A DNA stretch of 5,016 bases from Calditrichaceae bacterium (lineage in GTDB: Bacteria > Calditrichota > Calditrichia > Calditrichales > Calditrichaceae), in assembly GCA_024763405.1 (NCBI GenBank), contig JANTFQ010000198.1, forward strand, positions 1 to 5,016. Direction: 5' to 3'. Below the pieces are notes generated by a model. The model was given only the letters and a program-made list of their open reading frames with translations. It did no database searches and was not told the DNA's origin. Every line of letters begins with the position of its first letter. Positions within the stretch are counted from its first letter, which is position 1. Made by a program: the position numbers and the translations under genes. Of this stretch, positions 1 to 5,016 are shown in pieces.

Positions 1-186
1 GGGATTGTCATATTTCCCTCGAATTACATTCCATGCATGTTTCAGCCGGAAAAGCTGAATCCAGCGCAAACGCAGCGTAATAAAGATTCCGGTTCCCAGC
101 AGGATAACCACCATAAGCGGCATGACTTGCGGCCATCCCCAAACTGTATTACTCGCCATTTGAAGTGCGTTTTTTACTGCCTCCAT
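1..186 (-). CDS. AGCS-family sodium:alanine/amino-acid symporter, N-terminal part (cut by window edge)
   Basis: Only the first 62 codons are present; the gene continues beyond position 1. The protein is probably an inner-membrane carrier that takes up alanine or glycine with Na+. The visible part has a short polar N-terminus with a VWGWP motif (residues 15-19), then a hydrophobic segment (about 21-38) that runs into GTGIFITLRLRWIQL (31-45) and a basic stretch ending in RGKYD (56-60). This order of Trp-Gly-x-Pro, GTGxxxTxRLxxxQL and a following H-A-x-x-x-x-x-GKYD is the typical start of AGCS (DagA/AlsT-type) carriers. The ATG at 186 is preceded by AAAGGA with a 5-nt spacer, which supports the start. 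A 117-bp gap separates it from the gene upstream, so it may have its own promoter. The family call is fairly firm; the substrate is not shown by the sequence. Confidence 0.85.
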   Translation of the reverse strand, partial: MEAVKNALQMASNTVWGWPQVMPLMVVILLGTGIFITLRLRWIQLFRLKHAWNVIRGKYDNP

Positions 187-303
187 AAAAATCCTTTCCG
201 TTTTAAACTATGGTTTCGATAACCCACCCGCGGTTAAAGCTGAATAGAAAAGGTTAGAATTCTGCGCAAAATCAAGCATGTCCCTTGAATTTATGAACAG
301 ACT
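187..303 (-). other. Intergenic leader between the yqeB-like gene and the symporter gene
   Basis: This is the longest non-coding gap in the window (117 bp). It holds one small possible hairpin, TAACC/GGTTA at 220-224 and 232-236 with a 7-nt loop. No run of T follows it on the minus strand, so it is not a convincing terminator. A promoter for the symporter could lie here: on the minus strand TTGCGC is followed after 17 nt by TATTCA, but the -10 match is poor. No sigma-54 type GG-N10-GC element was found by eye. Whether the symporter is read through from the operon upstream cannot be decided. Confidence 0.4.
192..197 (-). promoter_or_regulatory. Ribosome binding site of the symporter gene
   Basis: AAAGGA on the minus strand lies 5 nt before the ATG at 186, with an all-T spacer. 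It fits a Shine-Dalgarno site and supports that start. Confidence 0.7.
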
Positions 304-1146
304 CTATTTAGATTTCCCAAGATTCAAATCAAATAAAATCGCTTCTAAAACACCGCCCGCAACTGCCGATGCTTCAGCCGGAATCAGTTTTACCGGAGCC
401 GGATCTGAGAGGGAGCAGATTTCGGCAAAGACGGTCCCCGCCGGAATAATCAAGCCGCTGTTCAGTAATCCGCTTATTTTTCCGGAAGCAGGTGATAGAA
501 TAGGAATATCATTGATGCGGCCCAGTTCCTGTTTTTCGTGTATAAAATTGCCGATTGTTGCGGTGGTTGTAAAGACCCCTTCGAGAGGCGCGTGAACTTC
601 TTCTTTAGGGCCGGAATCCGGTAGTACCTTACCACAATCAATGAAATCATCCCGGTTAAAGGGATAAATAACCCGTCCCAAACAAACAGGGTCAGCACAA
701 ACCTGGTAACGACTTCCGGCAGTGAAGGTATCTTCTGCCTTGCAAATAATGACAGCGGAGTCTGTTACTCCGGACGGTAATTTATCAAATAAAGGCATAT
801 CCGCTGTAAAAATATAATTAAAACGGAGTGCAGCAATTGCAGACAGATCTTCCTGTGTGATAATGGGAATCTGACGGTTGGAATGGGTAAAAGCGACAAA
901 CTCATTTAGCGGTGTCTCCGGCGCACAGTCTCCTTTGACCGCCGATCCACTTCGTGTACAAGCGGTAACCTGCTCTACTGTTTTTTCTCCATTGTAAACG
1001 GCATTGCTATACGTTCTGTTATGATGTACATCAATGGGATGATCACTGGCAAAAAGGATTACTTTGTATCCGGAACGAAAAAGACGCAGGGCGGCAGCTG
1101 TGGCGATATCTCCGCTTCCGGTGATTAAAATAGAGATAGAAGACAT
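304..1146 (-). CDS. Divergent YqeB/EF2563-family protein (selenium-dependent molybdenum hydroxylase system)
   Basis: The 280-residue protein matches the short form of the YqeB/EF2563 family, thought to help mature selenium-dependent molybdenum hydroxylases; its biochemical role is poorly defined. Visible landmarks are an N-terminal Rossmann-like glycine motif ILITGSGDIATAAALRL (6-22); the family block RTYSNAVYNGEKTVEQVTA (44-62), matching the usual RTVxFxEAVYxGExxVEGVxA; FTAG (141-144) and LGRVIY (156-161); a C-terminal lipoyl/biotinyl-like part around HAPLEGVF (185-192), IGN and SPASGKISGLL (218-228); and a final AGGVLEAIL (263-271). The block between FTAG and LGRVIY, usually close to VIETxRGHxLGRVI, here reads QVCADPVCLGRVIY, so the conserved Glu, Thr, Arg, Gly and His are lost, as is the usual DPR near 248. 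The ATG overlaps the TAA of the yqeC-like gene by one base (TAATG), implying coupled translation. The family is likely; the function here is uncertain. Confidence 0.72.
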   Translation of the reverse strand: MSSISILITGSGDIATAAALRLFRSGYKVILFASDHPIDVHHNRTYSNAVYNGEKTVEQVTACTRSGSAVKGDCAPETPLNEFVAFTHSNRQIPIITQEDLSAIAALRFNYIFTADMPLFDKLPSGVTDSAVIICKAEDTFTAGSRYQVCADPVCLGRVIYPFNRDDFIDCGKVLPDSGPKEEVHAPLEGVFTTTATIGNFIHEKQELGRINDIPILSPASGKISGLLNSGLIIPAGTVFAEICSLSDPAPVKLIPAEASAVAGGVLEAILFDLNLGKSK

Positions 1147-1853
1147 TATATTTTTTTCACACTGTATTGATGGAGATTGCCATAGAGAATGGTCACCTCT
1201 TCTGTTTTTTGAAAATGACGGGCTATCGGAATGAACAGATTCTCATCCAGCACATTTTTAATTTGATCAATAAAAAGAATGCATCTCCTTTTATCTTTTA
1301 TAGTCAGGCAGGAAGGACAAGTTTCTTCGATAAGAGCCAGAAACTGCTTCTGAATTTTTTTCTGAGCCATGGAAGAAGAATGTACTTTTGTATTTTGATA
1401 AATTTCCAGCAGCTGCGGGCGCAATACATTAAAATTGACCGTACAGATATGCAGTGCTTTCTTAAACATACTTTTAAAAAACGCCGGCGCCTTGTTTTCC
1501 GGATGCAAATTTACAAATATTTTCGTATCGGTATCGGAGTTTTGAATTAAAGTTTGCAGTTCTTTTTTTGCAAATGGGATTAATAAATCCTTTTCTACTT
1601 TTCTGGCGAGATAGGTTACTTCAGGTTCATCCGATCGGATAAGTCGAAACAGGAGATCTGTTTCATCACTGATTAGTACCTTCCCTTCAATGGGATAGCG
1701 CTGTTCTGCAGAAGCAGTGATCAGTGAATGAAGCCCCGCAGTTGTTGCCTCTTCCGCTAATAAATGAATAAGAGCCGTATTATTTCCAGCACCGGAAACG
1801 GCAATAAACTGTTCGGCTTCAATATTAAAATTTGTAAAAAACAAATCTTTCAT
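1146..1853 (-). CDS. Divergent YqeC-like protein with degenerate nucleotide-binding motifs
   Basis: The 235-residue protein looks like YqeC, a putative P-loop NTPase accessory to selenium-dependent molybdenum hydroxylases, and is of normal family length. The N-terminus FIAVSGAGNNTALIHLLAEE (16-35) lines up with the family's GaGGKTs-containing P-loop, but residues 24-25 are Asn-Asn instead of Gly-Lys. The usual VTTTT strand is SLITASAE (43-50). The usual LVEADGAxxxPLKAP block appears only as FVNLHPENKAPAFF (113-126). The C-terminal NKxD region is FIDQIKNVLDE (194-204). All hallmark NTPase residues therefore seem lost while the frame stays open. The ATG lies in an ATGA overlap with the stop of the PIN gene and has no good Shine-Dalgarno site, so translation is probably coupled. 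Being directly followed by a yqeB-like gene strengthens the family call, which rests on by-eye alignment of a diverged protein. Confidence 0.58.
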   Translation of the reverse strand: MKDLFFTNFNIEAEQFIAVSGAGNNTALIHLLAEEATTAGLHSLITASAEQRYPIEGKVLISDETDLLFRLIRSDEPEVTYLARKVEKDLLIPFAKKELQTLIQNSDTDTKIFVNLHPENKAPAFFKSMFKKALHICTVNFNVLRPQLLEIYQNTKVHSSSMAQKKIQKQFLALIEETCPSCLTIKDKRRCILFIDQIKNVLDENLFIPIARHFQKTEEVTILYGNLHQYSVKKI

Positions 1854-2290
1854 CGGTTCAATTCTATTTGTGGCATAATTGGAATATTAAAATATTTTAA
1901 ATCGGAATCAAATGAAAATAGTATTTCCGCATGTTTATGCGAAAGTGACTCATAAATAAAAAATTGCCGAAGAGAAATTCCGGGTTCTTTGCAATTAAGA
2001 TATTGATTCAGTCCGCTGCGGCGTAAGCGACGGGAGATCCAGTCTATTTTTAAATGAATCGTGAGAACAGCTTCGTCAATAATAGCGAGAAACCGGCTGG
2101 CTGCCTTCGCACCTTGCTTATTTTTTAACCGCACTACAGCCTCATCAATTTCCACATTATTCGAAATCAATTTTGCATTTATTTCCAGCAGATGTTCAAA
2201 ATATTTCTGTGCCGCATCGTGGTTAGGATTTTCATTATCTACGATGGCGGTCCAGGCGCTGGAGTCAATAAAAAATGTTTGAATTTTCAT
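1850..2290 (-). CDS. PIN-domain protein (VapC-like putative ribonuclease toxin)
   Basis: The 146-residue protein fits a single PIN domain, the metal-dependent RNase fold of VapC toxins. The first acidic site is seen in FFIDSSAWTAIVD (6-18; D9), followed by the usual polar NPNHDAAQKYF (21-31) helix. The second is NNVEIDEAVVRLKNKQG (44-60; E50). The C-terminal strand FSFDSDLKYFNI (126-137) matches the usual FxxDxxFxxxGI. The third acid, normally the Asp of an SLxD motif 19 residues before the FD Asp, appears as Q109 in SLRQ (106-109), so catalytic activity may be weakened or lost. A small AbrB-like gene ends 2 nt before its ATG, the usual antitoxin-toxin order. Only a weak GAAAG precedes the start. 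Its stop overlaps the start of the yqeC-like gene (ATGA). The fold is fairly sure; toxin activity is inferred. Confidence 0.78.
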   Translation of the reverse strand: MKIQTFFIDSSAWTAIVDNENPNHDAAQKYFEHLLEINAKLISNNVEIDEAVVRLKNKQGAKAASRFLAIIDEAVLTIHLKIDWISRRLRRSGLNQYLNCKEPGISLRQFFIYESLSHKHAEILFSFDSDLKYFNIPIMPQIELNR

Positions 2291-2292
2291 AG

Positions 2293-2481
2293 TTACTTTC
2301 GTTCAATTAATTTAACCAGTGGATTTGTTGAAATCTTTAGTTCCAGGCGGCGGGATCGGATGCGCTTAACCTGCACTTCAATCTTATCCCCATTATTTAT
2401 TTTTAATTGAGTTACAATCTCCGGCGGAAGCTGAATTTGTTTTTTTTTATTGACTTCTGCAATAAATTTACCCGAAATCAT
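2293..2481 (-). CDS. AbrB/MazE-like small DNA-binding protein (putative VapB-type antitoxin)
   Basis: The 62-residue protein is made almost entirely of a SpoVT/AbrB-type swapped-hairpin domain. KFIAEVNKKKQIQLPPEIV (5-23) matches the usual V-x-x-x-G-R-I-x-L-P-x-E-x-R pattern, and QLKINNGDKIEV (25-36) matches LGIKxGDxV. A basic stretch KRIRSRRLELKI (39-50) follows, with a short tail that could contact the PIN partner. The ATG at 2481 is chosen over an upstream in-frame TTG at 2502 because GAAAGGG lies 5 nt before it; the TTG would place the start inside the preceding gene without a better site. It begins 2 nt after the eIF2B-like gene stops and ends 2 nt before the PIN gene, the classical antitoxin position. 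By analogy it would neutralise the PIN protein and bind operon DNA. Confidence 0.75.
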   Translation of the reverse strand: MISGKFIAEVNKKKQIQLPPEIVTQLKINNGDKIEVQVKRIRSRRLELKISTNPLVKLIERK

Positions 2482-2483
2482 TT

Positions 2484-3377
2484 TTACCCTTTCAAATACC
2501 AATTTATAAATTCACCCGTTTCGAAAACCCCATCTTCGCAAATAACCTTTTGGACAAGATTGAGAGGAATACTCTCAAAATAAAAGTTTTGTACGTGCAG
2601 TTTATGTTTTTTATTGTTGTAAATCTCACTGTTTTCGCGTTCTAAAAACTTAATTGCCTTATCTTGTTTTAATAGAATTTTCCACGTATCAAAGGCAAGG
2701 TAGACGGGTACATTAAAATGTTTTGCCGTTACCAGCAATGGCAGAGTTCCGGCCTTATTCACAAAACCATCTTCAAATACCCGGTCTGCACCAATCAGGA
2801 CAAAATTCATTTGCGGCATAAACAGCCCCATTTCCGCATCCGCAATCAAAGTGGTTTTAATATTTTCTTTTAAAAGGAATTCAGCGGTGTGCACTCCTTC
2901 GTCGGGAGGATGACTTTTTAAACTATAAACATGGAAACGTTTTTTTAAAGAATGGGCCCGTAGCAAAATTTGATTGACCACCGTACTGCTGCTGATAGTC
3001 ATCACATTATTGGAAGCGGCAACGAGTTTTGCCCCGATACCCGCAATGTGTTCAATATTATGCTCCAATTCCTTCCGGATTTCGGAAAGTTTATCGGAAG
3101 CGGCCCGGAGAACGACCTGCTTTTCGTTCTCTGCTTTCAGAATTCGTTTAAAATACATCAGGAACAGATTACTGCAATAACGCAGTAAAGCCATATTGGG
3201 TTGGATTTTTAATATCGTTTTGGACACATCCTGGATAGATTTATAGCAATCTTCCGGTTTTTCATTTCCCGCGGCACATTCATTTAGCAATTCCTGATAC
3301 AATTCCAATATATTTTGTGAAATTGTCAGAGAGCCTGAGTGCGTATCGTTTATAATGGTATCAAAGGAAATTGCCAT
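2484..3377 (-). CDS. eIF2B alpha/beta/delta-like protein (MtnA / ribose-1,5-bisphosphate isomerase fold)
   Basis: The 297-residue protein has the two-part layout of the eIF2B/MtnA/R15P-isomerase superfamily: a helical N-terminal half (1-115) and a Rossmann-like C-terminal half. Key segments are VMTISSSTVVNQIL (125-138); FHVYSLKSHPPDEGVHTAEFL (from 148), the strand that carries ESRP in relatives; TTLIADAEMG (175-184); FVLIGADRVFEDGFVNKAGT (192-211), containing the near-invariant GAD (D198) and NKxGT; and FESIPLNLVQKVICEDG (267-283), matching the TPxxLVxxIxTExG end. In MtnA and R15P isomerase the catalytic Cys sits in THCN, but here the aligned residue is Ser (about S129). Isomerase activity is therefore doubtful, and a nucleotide- or sugar-phosphate-sensing or scaffold role is possible. 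The ATG is preceded by AGAAGG. It is the first gene of the tight downstream cluster. The superfamily is sure; the substrate is unknown. Confidence 0.83.
   Translation of the reverse strand: MAISFDTIINDTHSGSLTISQNILELYQELLNECAAGNEKPEDCYKSIQDVSKTILKIQPNMALLRYCSNLFLMYFKRILKAENEKQVVLRAASDKLSEIRKELEHNIEHIAGIGAKLVAASNNVMTISSSTVVNQILLRAHSLKKRFHVYSLKSHPPDEGVHTAEFLLKENIKTTLIADAEMGLFMPQMNFVLIGADRVFEDGFVNKAGTLPLLVTAKHFNVPVYLAFDTWKILLKQDKAIKFLERENSEIYNNKKHKLHVQNFYFESIPLNLVQKVICEDGVFETGEFINWYLKG
2487..2493 (-). promoter_or_regulatory. Ribosome binding site deciding the AbrB-like start
   Basis: GAAAGGG on the minus strand overlaps the last codons of the eIF2B-like gene. It sits 5 nt before the ATG at 2481, and the spacer contains the upstream TAA stop. 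This favours the ATG over the upstream TTG at 2502 and suggests terminating ribosomes can restart here. Confidence 0.65.
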
Positions 3378-3441
3378 CGCCGCCTTCTCTTTTTAACCGG
3401 ATAATAGAACCGGACTGCAAACTGGAAAATTAATAGTTGTC
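3378..3441 (-). promoter_or_regulatory. Gap before the eIF2B-like gene with a weak promoter-like element and direct repeat
   Basis: On the minus strand a TATTAT box (3406-3401) resembles a -10 element in five of six bases. The hexamer 17 nt upstream, TTTTCC (3429-3424), is a poor -35. Two exact copies of TCCGGTT (3414-3408 and 3401-3395) surround the TATTAT with a 13-bp period, so they could form an operator. No stem followed by a T-run is seen after the regulator gene, so read-through from it is likely. This is a weak prediction. Confidence 0.3.
3395..3414. repeat. Short direct repeat AACCGGA, two copies, 13-bp period
   Basis: AACCGGA occurs at 3395-3401 and 3408-3414 on the plus strand, in the only non-coding gap before the downstream gene cluster. 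Seven-base repeats can arise by chance. The interest lies in the position across a candidate -10 box. Confidence 0.4.
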
Positions 3442-4803
3442 CTATTTTATCTCATATTTCTTTAATTTCGACATAAAGGTACTTCGGTTCATATTGAGCA
3501 TTTTAGCCGTTTGGAATTTATTATATTTGTTTTTTTCCAGAGCCTTAACAATGAGATTCCGTTCATAATCTTCTACAAGATTACTAAGGCCATTGTCAAA
3601 GTCAACCTCTTCCATCGTTCGTTCTTCCGAAATCCCGCGAATATTTTCCGGCAGATCAGAAACCGTAATTTTGCCGTTTTTATCCAAAACGATAATACGC
3701 TCGATCAGATTTTCCAACTCGCGGATATTCCCCGGATAGGCATAGGATTCCATCAATTCCATAGCCCGCGGTTCTATTTCCCGGATCGATTTACCATAAA
3801 CACGGTTAAATTTATCAATAAAATGATTCACCAGATATTTGATATCCTCCCGTCGTTCCCGCAATGGAGGTACCGTAATGGGAATTACATTTAAACGGTA
3901 ATACAAATCCTGCCGGAAAGTTCCTTCATCGATGGATTTTTTCAAATCTTTATTGGTTGCCGCGATTATGCGCACATCCACTTTCATGGTTTCGGTCCCC
4001 CCGACACGTTCAAATTCGCCCTCCTGCAAAACACGAAGTAATTTAAGCTGCATATTTAAAGAGATGTCGCCGATTTCATCAAGAAACAGGGTGCCGCCAT
4101 TGGCCATTTCGAAACGTCCGATTTTATCTTTAATAGCGCCGGTAAAAGCCCCGCGCACATGCCCGAAGAGTTCACTTTCCAACAGGCTTTCGGCCAGTAC
4201 ACCGCAATTTACCTTAACAAACGGACGCTTGACACGGGAACTGTTGTAGTGAATAGCATTGGCAATGAGTTCTTTTCCAACCCCGCTTTCTCCGCCGATT
4301 AAAATGGTTGTATTGGTAGCCGCTACATCTTTTACCAGGCGAAAAAGTTCCTGAATTTTATCCGTCTTACCAATCATGTTGGTAAAATCGTAGGTTTGCT
4401 GTAATTTATTCAGCAGATATTCATTCTCTTTTATCAATGAATTTAACTGGGTAATGCGCTCTACCTTGGCCAGTATTTCATCTAAACTGAGGGGTTTTAA
4501 AATATAATCTTTGGCCCCAACCTTCATCGCTTCCACGGCCGTTTTGATGGTGCCGTGCGCAGTAATCATGAGCACCGGAATATGCGGATATTCTTTTGTA
4601 AGAATTTTCAAAAGCTCCATTCCGTCCATCTCCGGCATTCGAATATCGGAAAGGATGATGTCCGGTTCCTGGGATTTTATTTTTGTAATTGCATCAATTC
4701 CGTTAATTGCTGTCATTGACTTGTATCCCTTGCTGTCAAAGAGATCCTGCATCATTTCGAGCGCATCAAGATCATCATCTACAATTAGAACCCTGGACTT
4801 CAT
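3442..4803 (-). CDS. NtrC-family sigma-54-dependent two-component response regulator
   Basis: The 453-residue protein has the full three-part layout and normal length. Residues 1-120 form the receiver domain: acidic pocket DDD at 9-11 after VLIV, phosphorylation site D53 in LSDIRMPEMDG (51-61), T81 and K103 (ILKPLS). Residues about 140-385 form the AAA+ domain: Walker A GESGVGKE (171-178), the sigma-54-contacting GAFTGA loop (218-223), Walker B GTLFLDEIGD (237-246) and an arginine-finger region LRERRED (314-320). The C-terminal Fis-like helix-turn-helix is at about 426-450 (NKFQTAKMLNMNRSTFMSKL). All catalytic residues are in place, so it should be an active enhancer-binding activator when phosphorylated. 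The strong GAGGAGG site before its ATG overlaps the stop of the gene upstream, so the two form an operon. Its targets are unknown; no sigma-54 promoter was found in this window. Confidence 0.96.
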   Translation of the reverse strand: MKSRVLIVDDDLDALEMMQDLFDSKGYKSMTAINGIDAITKIKSQEPDIILSDIRMPEMDGMELLKILTKEYPHIPVLMITAHGTIKTAVEAMKVGAKDYILKPLSLDEILAKVERITQLNSLIKENEYLLNKLQQTYDFTNMIGKTDKIQELFRLVKDVAATNTTILIGGESGVGKELIANAIHYNSSRVKRPFVKVNCGVLAESLLESELFGHVRGAFTGAIKDKIGRFEMANGGTLFLDEIGDISLNMQLKLLRVLQEGEFERVGGTETMKVDVRIIAATNKDLKKSIDEGTFRQDLYYRLNVIPITVPPLRERREDIKYLVNHFIDKFNRVYGKSIREIEPRAMELMESYAYPGNIRELENLIERIIVLDKNGKITVSDLPENIRGISEERTMEEVDFDNGLSNLVEDYERNLIVKALEKNKYNKFQTAKMLNMNRSTFMSKLKKYEIK

Positions 4804-4807
4804 TGAG

Positions 4808-4814
4808 CCTCCTC
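4808..4814 (-). promoter_or_regulatory. Strong ribosome binding site of the response regulator
   Basis: GAGGAGG on the minus strand lies 4 nt before the ATG at 4803. It overlaps the TGA of the preceding gene (TGAGGAGG), which ties translation of the two genes together. Confidence 0.8.
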
Positions 4815-5016
4815 AGTTAATTTGAAAAAGTAGTTCTATTTTTTCTGATTGTTCATCTATCCGAACCAATTTCGTTCTTCCCTGATATTGACGAATTATC
4901 TGGTTTATTATAGTCGTTTCGATGGATTTCCGGCGCGTACTCTCATCCGTCTCTCCCAGGAATGAAATCAGCGAAAGTTCATCGTTATAAAAGGCCTGCG
5001 GATAGTGGAGTTCAAA
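4813..5016 (-). CDS. Unidentified protein, C-terminal 67 residues; possibly a diverged sensor kinase ATPase end
   Basis: An open frame enters from the right edge and stops with TGA at 4815-4813, nine nt before the response regulator. The piece begins FELHYPQAFYNDELSLISFL and ends in EKIELLFQIN. The last part, TTIINQIIRQYQGRTKL then VRIDEQSEKIELLFQI (from about residue 34), has the spacing of a histidine-kinase HATPase end (GLAIVKQIVEQHGG then a strand pair ending in FxIxLP). However, the G2-box glycines are absent and only the helix-Gly-strand-strand pattern remains. A sensor kinase is the expected partner directly before an NtrC-type regulator, which supports this idea. It could equally be an unrelated protein. 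The missing N-terminal part prevents a firm call; the coding frame itself is well supported by the shared stop/Shine-Dalgarno junction. Confidence 0.6.
   Translation of the reverse strand, partial: FELHYPQAFYNDELSLISFLGETDESTRRKSIETTIINQIIRQYQGRTKLVRIDEQSEKIELLFQIN

Noticed and set aside
220..236. Inverted repeat TAACC/GGTTA as a possible terminator
   Set aside because: The stem is only 5 bp and no T-run follows on the transcribed strand, so it does not meet the pattern of an intrinsic terminator.
187..303. Sigma-54 promoter that the response regulator might activate ahead of the symporter
   Set aside because: No GG and GC pair with the required 10-nt spacing was found in the minus strand of this gap; the 3378-3441 gap also lacks one.
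278..595. Plus-strand open frame of 105 codons
   Set aside because: It lies almost wholly opposite the yqeB-like coding region, has no recognisable motif and no support from neighbours; it is an antisense shadow.
474..698. Minus-strand frame with a hydrophobic stretch, suggestive of a small membrane protein
   Set aside because: It is nested in another frame of the yqeB-like gene, which has family motifs on both sides of this position; no independent start signal was seen.
2482..2502. Extended N-terminus of the AbrB-like protein from a TTG at 2502
   Set aside because: It would overlap the preceding gene and add seven residues outside the domain, while the ATG at 2481 has a well-placed GAAAGGG site.
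3932..4249. Plus-strand open frame of 105 codons
   Set aside because: It is the antisense image of the AAA+ domain of the response regulator, whose catalytic motifs prove the minus frame.
1..5016. CRISPR array, tRNA or rRNA gene, insertion sequence
   Set aside because: No regularly spaced repeats, cloverleaf-like segment, rRNA-like stretch or transposase reading frame was seen; almost all of the window is protein-coding on the minus strand.

Overview
The window is a compact, single-strand stretch of a bacterial chromosome of moderate-to-low GC by eye. Every supported gene lies on the minus strand, so transcription runs from position 5016 towards 1. A full-length sigma-54-dependent response regulator and a sodium:amino-acid symporter indicate a bacterium. 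The tight gene packing and the mix of families would suit a deep-branching Gram-negative-type anaerobe, for example of a Calditrichota-like lineage. The sequence does not settle the phylum, and that suggestion is only a guess.

Layout in transcription order: (i) the last 67 codons of an unidentified protein that weakly resembles the end of a histidine-kinase ATPase domain (5016-4813); (ii) an NtrC-type response regulator with receiver, AAA+ and helix-turn-helix parts (4803-3442); (iii) a 64-bp gap with a weak promoter-like element and a 7-bp direct repeat; (iv) an eIF2B/MtnA-fold protein (3377-2484); (v) an AbrB/MazE-like small protein (2481-2293) and (vi) a PIN-domain protein (2290-1850), together resembling a VapBC toxin-antitoxin pair; (vii) a YqeC-like protein (1853-1146) and (viii) a YqeB/EF2563-like protein (1146-304), families known from selenium-dependent molybdenum hydroxylase maturation; (ix) a 117-bp gap; (x) the first 62 codons of an AGCS-family sodium:alanine symporter (186-1), cut by the window edge.

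Genes (iv) to (viii) are joined by 2-nt gaps, a 4-nt ATGA overlap and a 1-nt TAATG overlap, so they look like one translationally coupled operon, possibly read through from the regulator gene. The notable theme is that several members keep the fold signature of an enzyme family but lack key residues. The YqeC homologue has no P-loop lysine and no recognisable EADG or NKxD motif. The YqeB homologue lacks the usual ETxRGH block. The eIF2B-like protein has Ser where sugar-phosphate isomerases have the catalytic Cys. The PIN protein has Gln at the usual third acidic position. All frames are intact, which argues for repurposing rather than decay. No molybdenum hydroxylase, selD or other selenium gene is visible in the window. 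These alignments were made by eye from remembered family motifs and need profile searches.
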